The notes under the pieces were generated by a model. That model ran no database searches. It had not been told where the DNA came from and saw nothing but the letters and a program-made list of their open reading frames with translations. Source: K189A clade bacterium (lineage in GTDB: Bacteria > Pseudomonadota > Gammaproteobacteria > Pseudomonadales > Azotimanducaceae). From it: a stretch of 15,652 bases of DNA. Shown one piece after another: positions 15,079-15,652 of the stretch. The position numbers and the translations under genes are program-made. The DNA lies in assembly GCA_007571095.1 (NCBI GenBank), contig RKSB01000173.1, forward strand, positions 1-15,652, written 5' to 3'. Every line of letters starts with the position of its first letter. Position 1 is the stretch's first letter.

Positions 15079-15336
15079 AGATGCCTTGGCTCGCGGTTCT
15101 CTTTGTTGTGCCTCGCTGACTCTGAGCGGACGCCCGCCTACCTCGTGCCCGTTCATTTTCTCAATAGCCTGTCGGGCCAAGTCGTCTTCCATCTCGACAA
15201 ACCCGAAGCCTCTTGAGCGATTGGTGCCGTGATCGGTAATGACTCGAGCGGAAATCACCGGGCCGACCGACTCGAATAATTCCTGCAATTCCCCATCTCT
15301 TACCTTCCAGGGCAGGTTGCCTACATGCAATCTCAT
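15067..15336 (-). CDS. Small single-RRM RNA-binding protein
   Basis: This 89-residue protein is one RNA recognition motif domain with a short basic tail. RNP2 is visible as LHVGNL (residues 3-8) and RNP1 as RGFGFVEM (42-49); the aromatic residues in RNP1 are those that stack on RNA bases. The tail after about residue 73 is rich in Arg, Gln, Glu and Ser (QQREPRAKASSRW). A GGAG ribosome site lies about eight bases before the ATG at 15336. Such small RRM proteins occur in cyanobacteria and several proteobacteria, and some respond to cold. Its RNA targets here are unknown. It converges on bamA, and its 3' end was duplicated. Confidence 0.92.
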   Translation of the reverse strand: MRLHVGNLPWKVRDGELQELFESVGPVISARVITDHGTNRSRGFGFVEMEDDLARQAIEKMNGHEVGGRPLRVSEAQQREPRAKASSRW

Positions 15337-15400
15337 AGTTGTTCTCCAAAAAATTCTGGTAAAAAAATAAATACTGCGTAATCAAGAAAACGGAAATTCA
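15337..15400 (-). promoter_or_regulatory. A/T-rich upstream region of the RRM gene with RBS and weak promoter candidate
   Basis: The minus strand shows GGAG before the start codon and, further up, TATTTA preceded at 17 bases by TTTCCG, a poor -10/-35 pair. A run of eight T follows. The sequence is distinctly A/T-rich against its surroundings. Promoter activity is only a guess; the ribosome site is convincing. Confidence 0.35.
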
Positions 15401-15499
15401 AGTCGAGGCGAAAGTGCACAAAAAATCAGGCAGAACTTGAGTAGCCGGAATCATGTTGAAATCTTCTGTCGTTTGAAGGATGGCGAATGATCGAAAGCC

Positions 15500-15652
15500 T
15501 TAGCGAGTTTCATGGGCGTCGACAGAAGCCGACTTGTCGTTCGAATCGGCTTCTGTCGTGTCAGTGGCCTGACTGGTTTCAGAGGCAGATGCCGTCTTTT
15601 CAGGAACAGCCTCTTTGTTGTCAGCCTTTTTACTGGAAGGTGTCGTGTCAGT
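15500..15652 (-). CDS. C-terminal tail of an unidentified protein (5' end outside window)
   Basis: The frame is open from the right edge to a TAA at 15500, giving 50 residues. They are of low complexity, rich in Thr, Ser, Ala, Asp, Glu and Lys (for example ASASETSQATDTTEADSNDK), with no hydrophobic segment. TDTT occurs twice, encoded by an identical 12-base repeat. This looks like a disordered, acidic C-terminal extension. I do not recognise the protein. The synonym pattern suits this genome, but with so little visible a chance open frame cannot be ruled out. It lies 163 bp upstream of the RRM gene on the same strand. Confidence 0.5.
   Translation of the reverse strand, partial: TDTTPSSKKADNKEAVPEKTASASETSQATDTTEADSNDKSASVDAHETR
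15520..15558. repeat. Perfect 13-bp inverted repeat near the stop of the right-edge gene
   Basis: CGACAGAAGCCGA at 15520-15532 is exactly complementary to TCGGCTTCTGTCG at 15546-15558, with a 13-base spacer. It lies inside the coding tail, 18 bp before the stop codon. No T-tract follows on the minus strand. It could form a strong mRNA hairpin or be a protein site. Confidence 0.8.
15554..15652. repeat. Two copies of a 12-bp direct repeat
   Basis: TGTCGTGTCAGT occurs at 15554-15565 and 15641-15652. The copies are 87 bp apart, a multiple of three, and both encode TDTT in the minus-strand frame. A decayed coding repeat in a disordered tail is the simplest reading. Confidence 0.6.

Larger units (their letters stand above)
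14638..15165. repeat. Imperfect tandem duplication spanning bamA 3' end and RRM-gene 3' end
   Basis: Two head-to-tail copies lie at 14638-14899 (262 bp) and 14900-15165 (266 bp). Aligned by eye they differ by 11 substitutions and three indels (3, 2 and 5 bp), about 96% identity. Each unit runs from bamA codons near the C-terminus, through the short intergenic region, into the 3' end of the convergent RRM gene. The hexamer AGCCTG stands at 14638, 14900 and 15166, that is, at both borders and at the junction, so the duplication probably formed by joining at this microhomology. Copy 1 keeps the real bamA end; copy 2 keeps the real RRM-gene end. Confidence 0.93.

Noticed and set aside
14638..15165. 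Mobile element as cause of the repeat
   Set aside because: There is no transposase, no terminal inverted repeats and no target duplication. The borders are a hexamer shared by two host genes, so a simple tandem duplication fits.
14941..15216. 91-codon plus-strand frame through the duplicated region
   Set aside because: It reads the bamA remnant in another frame and then the antisense of the RRM gene, with no family features.
1..15652. A novel defence, toxin-antitoxin or biosynthetic system
   Set aside because: Every large gene is a recognisable housekeeping gene. Only the right-edge fragment is unidentified, and it is too short to support such a claim.

Overview
The window looks like chromosomal DNA of a gammaproteobacterium. 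It carries the conserved rpsB–tsf–pyrH–frr–uppS–cdsA–rseP–bamA cluster together with skp–fabZ–rnhB–dnaE, all with clear proteobacterial-type proteins. The species cannot be named from sequence alone. Tight packing, many non-ATG starts, relaxed codon use even in rpsB, and missing lipid A genes would fit a host-associated or streamlined lineage, but that is inference.

Minus-strand block (about 1-6138): reading right to left, map, skp, fabZ, rnhB and dnaE. dnaE runs off the left edge with 1184 intact codons visible. In well-studied gammaproteobacteria skp–fabZ–rnhB–dnaE lies downstream of bamA on the same strand, with lpxD between skp and fabZ and lpxA–lpxB between fabZ and rnhB. Here all three lpx genes are absent, with spacers of 11 and 23 bp, and the block sits behind map instead.

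Divergent control region (6139-6353): about 215 bp between map and rpsB, with an extended -10 promoter candidate for rpsB and a leader of about 140 nt.

Plus-strand block (6354-14757): translation genes (rpsB, tsf, frr), UMP kinase (pyrH), lipid carrier and phospholipid synthesis (uppS, cdsA), then envelope stress protease and outer-membrane assembly (rseP, bamA). The genes overlap or nearly touch at rpsB/tsf, frr/uppS and uppS/cdsA. dxr (ispC), usually between cdsA and rseP, is missing.

Right end (14638-15652): the 3' ends of bamA and of a convergent small RRM RNA-binding protein gene were duplicated in tandem (262 and 266 bp, about 96% identical). The junction lies at a 6-bp microhomology, leaving remnants of both genes between the intact copies. 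Beyond the RRM gene is the C-terminal tail of an unidentified minus-strand gene with a perfect 13-bp inverted repeat.

The main points of interest are the missing lpxD/lpxA/lpxB and dxr, an arrangement explained by one inversion of map–bamA, and the duplication at the bamA end of that segment. I saw no mobile element, CRISPR array, tRNA or rRNA gene, and nothing that amounts to a new multi-gene system.
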